DNA of 36,154 bases from a bacterium (GTDB lineage Bacteria > T1Sed10-126), in contig PWHN01000034.1 in assembly GCA_003554945.1 (NCBI GenBank), positions 1 through 36,154 on the forward strand. Direction: 5' to 3'. Shown piece after piece: positions 34,451 through 36,154 of the stretch. The position numbers were made by a program, and so were the translations under genes. Below the pieces are notes generated by a model, which made no database searches, was not told the origin of the DNA, and saw only the letters and a program-made list of their open reading frames with translations. The number at the start of each line of letters is the position of its first letter. The stretch's first letter is position 1.

Positions 34451-35345
34451 TCATCCTTTCGAGCGCTACGGCGGCCCGCTCTCGTATATCTTCCGGCAGA
34501 TCAACCTCGTATTTTTCTTCTTCTAACGCAGTCAGGACGTCCGTCAGCCGGCTCTGTTTCATCGCCGAACAGACTCGCGGCGTCCCTGCTGTATAAAAAT
34601 CACTCTCGGGCGCAAGCTGCTCCAACCGGTTAACCAGCCCCTGTTCGGTGCCTATAAGAAATGTCCCGGGTTCACTCGTGCGAACACGCTCAACCATTCC
34701 GGCGGTCGATTCAACCCGGTCGGCAAGATCAATCACCTCACCGCGGCATTCAGGATGCACCAGTAACTCGGACTCCGGATAATTTTCTTGAGCTTTTCTC
34801 ACTCCAGACTCGTCAATTCGGTTATGTACGTAACAGTAACCTTCCCAGGGTATAATCTTTTTGTTTACATAGCGCTGAACGTAGTTTCCCAGGTTACGAT
34901 CAGGGACAAAAATCACCTCGTCCTCTTCCAAACTGCGCACCACCTGAATTGCGTTGGAAGAGGTGCAGCATATATCAGCTTCGGCCTTCACTTTTGCAGT
35001 CGTATTAACGTAAGCAACGACGGCCGCATCCGGGTATTTTTCTCGCATCTCGCGCACTCCCCCGGCACTTACCATGTCAGCCATGGGACAGTTTACTTCT
35101 GAGGCTGGCCGCGGCAGCAGGACTTTTCGCTCCGGCGAAAGGATTTTAGCCGTCTCGGCCATAAAGTTAACACCGCAGAAAACAATAATATCCGCTTCGG
35201 TATCCGCCGCCTGTTTGGATAATCCCAGGGAATCACCCAGAAAATCAGCCACATCATAAATTTCAGGCCGCTGATAGTTATGAACAAGCACAACGGCGTT
35301 CTTCTGCCGCTTCAGCTCTTCTATTTTTTCACGAAGCTCACTCAT
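34437..35345 (-). CDS. nadA: Quinolinate synthase NadA
   Basis: NadA condenses iminoaspartate with dihydroxyacetone phosphate to quinolinate for NAD synthesis and carries one [4Fe-4S] cluster. Family motifs include VLVHNYQRPEIYDVADFLGD near the N terminus, GVNFMAETAKILSP, Cys in NCPMADM, HPECRGEV and Cys in TPRVCSAMK. The length is 302 aa. ATG 35345 follows GGTGA and overlaps the iscU stop by eight bases. nadB and nadC are not in the window; the neighbouring scaffold gene could supply its cluster. Confidence 0.94.
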   Translation of the reverse strand: MSELREKIEELKRQKNAVVLVHNYQRPEIYDVADFLGDSLGLSKQAADTEADIIVFCGVNFMAETAKILSPERKVLLPRPASEVNCPMADMVSAGGVREMREKYPDAAVVAYVNTTAKVKAEADICCTSSNAIQVVRSLEEDEVIFVPDRNLGNYVQRYVNKKIIPWEGYCYVHNRIDESGVRKAQENYPESELLVHPECRGEVIDLADRVESTAGMVERVRTSEPGTFLIGTEQGLVNRLEQLAPESDFYTAGTPRVCSAMKQSRLTDVLTALEEEKYEVDLPEDIRERAAVALERMIEVG

Positions 35346-35721
35346 CTTTGTCACCACTTTTTGCATAATAATCCTTCACCGCCGCTTCAATCCCTTCCTC
35401 AGCAAGAAGCGAACAGTGTCTTTTTATACAGGGTAGACCGCCAAGCGCCTCCTCCACGTCCTCATTTGATATTTCAAGAGCCTCTTCAAGCGTCTTCCCC
35501 TTGGCCAGCTCAGTGACCATGGAAGAGGTGGCGATTGCCGCCGCGCAACCAAAGGTTTTGAACTTGATGTCTTCTATCACATCCTCCTCCACCTTTATCT
35601 GAATTAACATCTGATCACCACAGGTCGGGTTACCCACCTCCCCGACTCCGTCGGGATTTTCCATCTCTCCCATATTCTGAGGACTGGCAAAGTGTTCCAA
35701 TACTTTTTCTGAGTAATCCAT
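35338..35721 (-). CDS. Iron-sulfur cluster scaffold, IscU/SufU/NifU N-terminal type
   Basis: The 127-aa protein has the three scaffold cysteines: NPTCGD near residue 34, FGCAAAIATSS near 58 and LPCIKRHCS near 97-103. It would build Fe-S clusters or carry sulfur for the adjacent NadA and perhaps MnmA. ATG 35721 follows AAGGTG by six bases; a GTG three codons upstream is less likely. The absence of a second domain fits IscU or SufU, and the branch is not settled. No cysteine desulfurase gene is in the window, but one may lie upstream, beyond the end. Confidence 0.9.
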   Translation of the reverse strand: MDYSEKVLEHFASPQNMGEMENPDGVGEVGNPTCGDQMLIQIKVEEDVIEDIKFKTFGCAAAIATSSMVTELAKGKTLEEALEISNEDVEEALGGLPCIKRHCSLLAEEGIEAAVKDYYAKSGDKDE

Positions 35722-35775
35722 GCTTAACACCTTTTTATCAAAAAATTAAATCAACTAAATTTTTGGATTTTTTCC

Positions 35776-35913
35776 GTTCTGAGGACCGATATATTTCTGA
35801 CATCATTCTCGTGGCCCTCGGGGCCACTTCCGAGGTATAAAGACCCCAAAACAACCCCATCCTGGGGTTTGAGGTCTTTATAAATCCGTCAGAAACACAT
35901 CGGTCCTCAGAAC
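35776..35913 (-). ncRNA. Folded repeat element, copy B (possible leader of the iscU operon)
   Basis: The outer arms 35888-35913 and 35776-35801 pair over 26 bp with only two G-U pairs, both valid only on the minus-strand RNA. The inner 14-bp stem (35869-35882 with 35836-35849, one G-U) carries a 5-bp hairpin with a five-base loop and the same unpaired TGTT as copy A. Then follow TACCTCGGA, a GTGGCCC/GGGCCAC hairpin and GAGAATGA. The stem sequences differ from copy A while stem length and junction bases are kept. It ends 54 nt before the iscU start on the same strand. Confidence 0.5.
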
Positions 35914-35978
35914 TACCGTTTCTCTTTTACAAAGTAGGGACCAATTCCTATTTGACCAAAAATAAACGTATGGTGCAA

Positions 35979-36154
35979 GATAGGTCATGTCTTATTTTCG
36001 GATAATGAAGATGTCTCTTTGACAACATACAGGGAGCTACCTGCAGGTGTTTTTCGGAATTATAGCCGGTTGCAGGCCACGATGGCCTGGTTTGCAATCG
36101 GCTATACCTTGGAGGTTGCCTGGACCATTTAGCAATGGAGGCTTTTTCCTTCCA
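35979..36154 (+). ncRNA. Folded repeat element, copy C (variant, cut by the window end)
   Basis: It begins with the same 25 bases as position 1, then diverges. Two small hairpins (about 36010-36028 and 36031-36044) follow. Next comes CGGAATTA and a 14-bp stem (36061-36074 with 36093-36106, one G-U) with a GGCC hairpin and five-base loop, then CCTTGGA. The 3' outer arm is not visible before the window ends. It looks like an enlarged relative of copies A and B. Confidence 0.4.

Overview
The window is about 36 kb of bacterial chromosome at roughly half G+C. It is dominated by one long minus-strand division and cell-wall (dcw) cluster flanked by housekeeping genes. MraZ, an IscU/SufU-type scaffold beside NadA and MnmA, a ferredoxin-linked 2-oxoacid oxidoreductase, many TTG/GTG starts and a MurE with the meso-diaminopimelate motif suggest an anaerobic Bacillota-type organism. 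Many proteins are rich in Glu/Asp, so a halophilic anaerobe such as a Halanaerobiales relative is possible. That placement is inference, not shown by any marker here.

Layout. 1-622: a large folded repeat (copy A) and a composite palindromic repeat holding a small hairpin array. 626-4141 (+): ThrRS-like/uridine-kinase-like nucleoside kinase, an unknown protein translationally coupled to it, and a metallo-beta-lactamase-fold hydrolase. 4400-7201 (-): a three-domain acyl-activating enzyme / ACP / PlsC-type acyltransferase whose frame carries an inserted 129-nt palindromic element. 7229-7300 (-): tRNA-Val(UAC). 7399-8535 (-): PilT/PilU-type ATPase. 8687-9649 (+): D-2-hydroxyacid dehydrogenase. 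9650-10384: gene-free, rich in repeats. 10385-13596 (-): 2-oxoacid:ferredoxin oxidoreductase as two fused genes (gamma-delta, then alpha-beta). 13718-15364 (+): MptE-like (DUF115) protein. 15530-30882 (-): mraZ-rsmH-ftsL-murE-murF-mraY-murD-ftsW-murC-murB-ddl-ftsQ-ftsA-ftsZ. 31072-35721 (-): iscU-nadA-mnmA-rnpB-PAS histidine kinase. 35776-36154: two more copies (B, C) of the folded repeat.

The dcw genes mostly overlap by 4-20 nt and make UDP-MurNAc-pentapeptide and lipid I, plus the FtsL/FtsQ/FtsW/FtsA/FtsZ divisome. A TTGACA-18-TATAAC promoter and three 10-nt-spaced GTGGN boxes precede mraZ, as expected for MraZ autoregulation. Two usual members are absent: a class B PBP (ftsI/spoVD) between ftsL and murE, and murG between ftsW and murC.

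The most interesting non-coding signal is the folded repeat at both ends of the window. Its stems differ in sequence between copies but keep length and pairing. The few non-Watson-Crick pairs are G-U in one consistent orientation, and short junction motifs (CGGA-TTAT, TACCTYGGA, and in two copies GAGAATGA) are conserved. This looks like a structured RNA or hairpin element under selection for structure. I cannot assign it to a known family. A second repeat system, a palindromic element of about 130-140 nt, occurs between genes, inside a gene in frame, and in an expanded form containing tandem hairpins.
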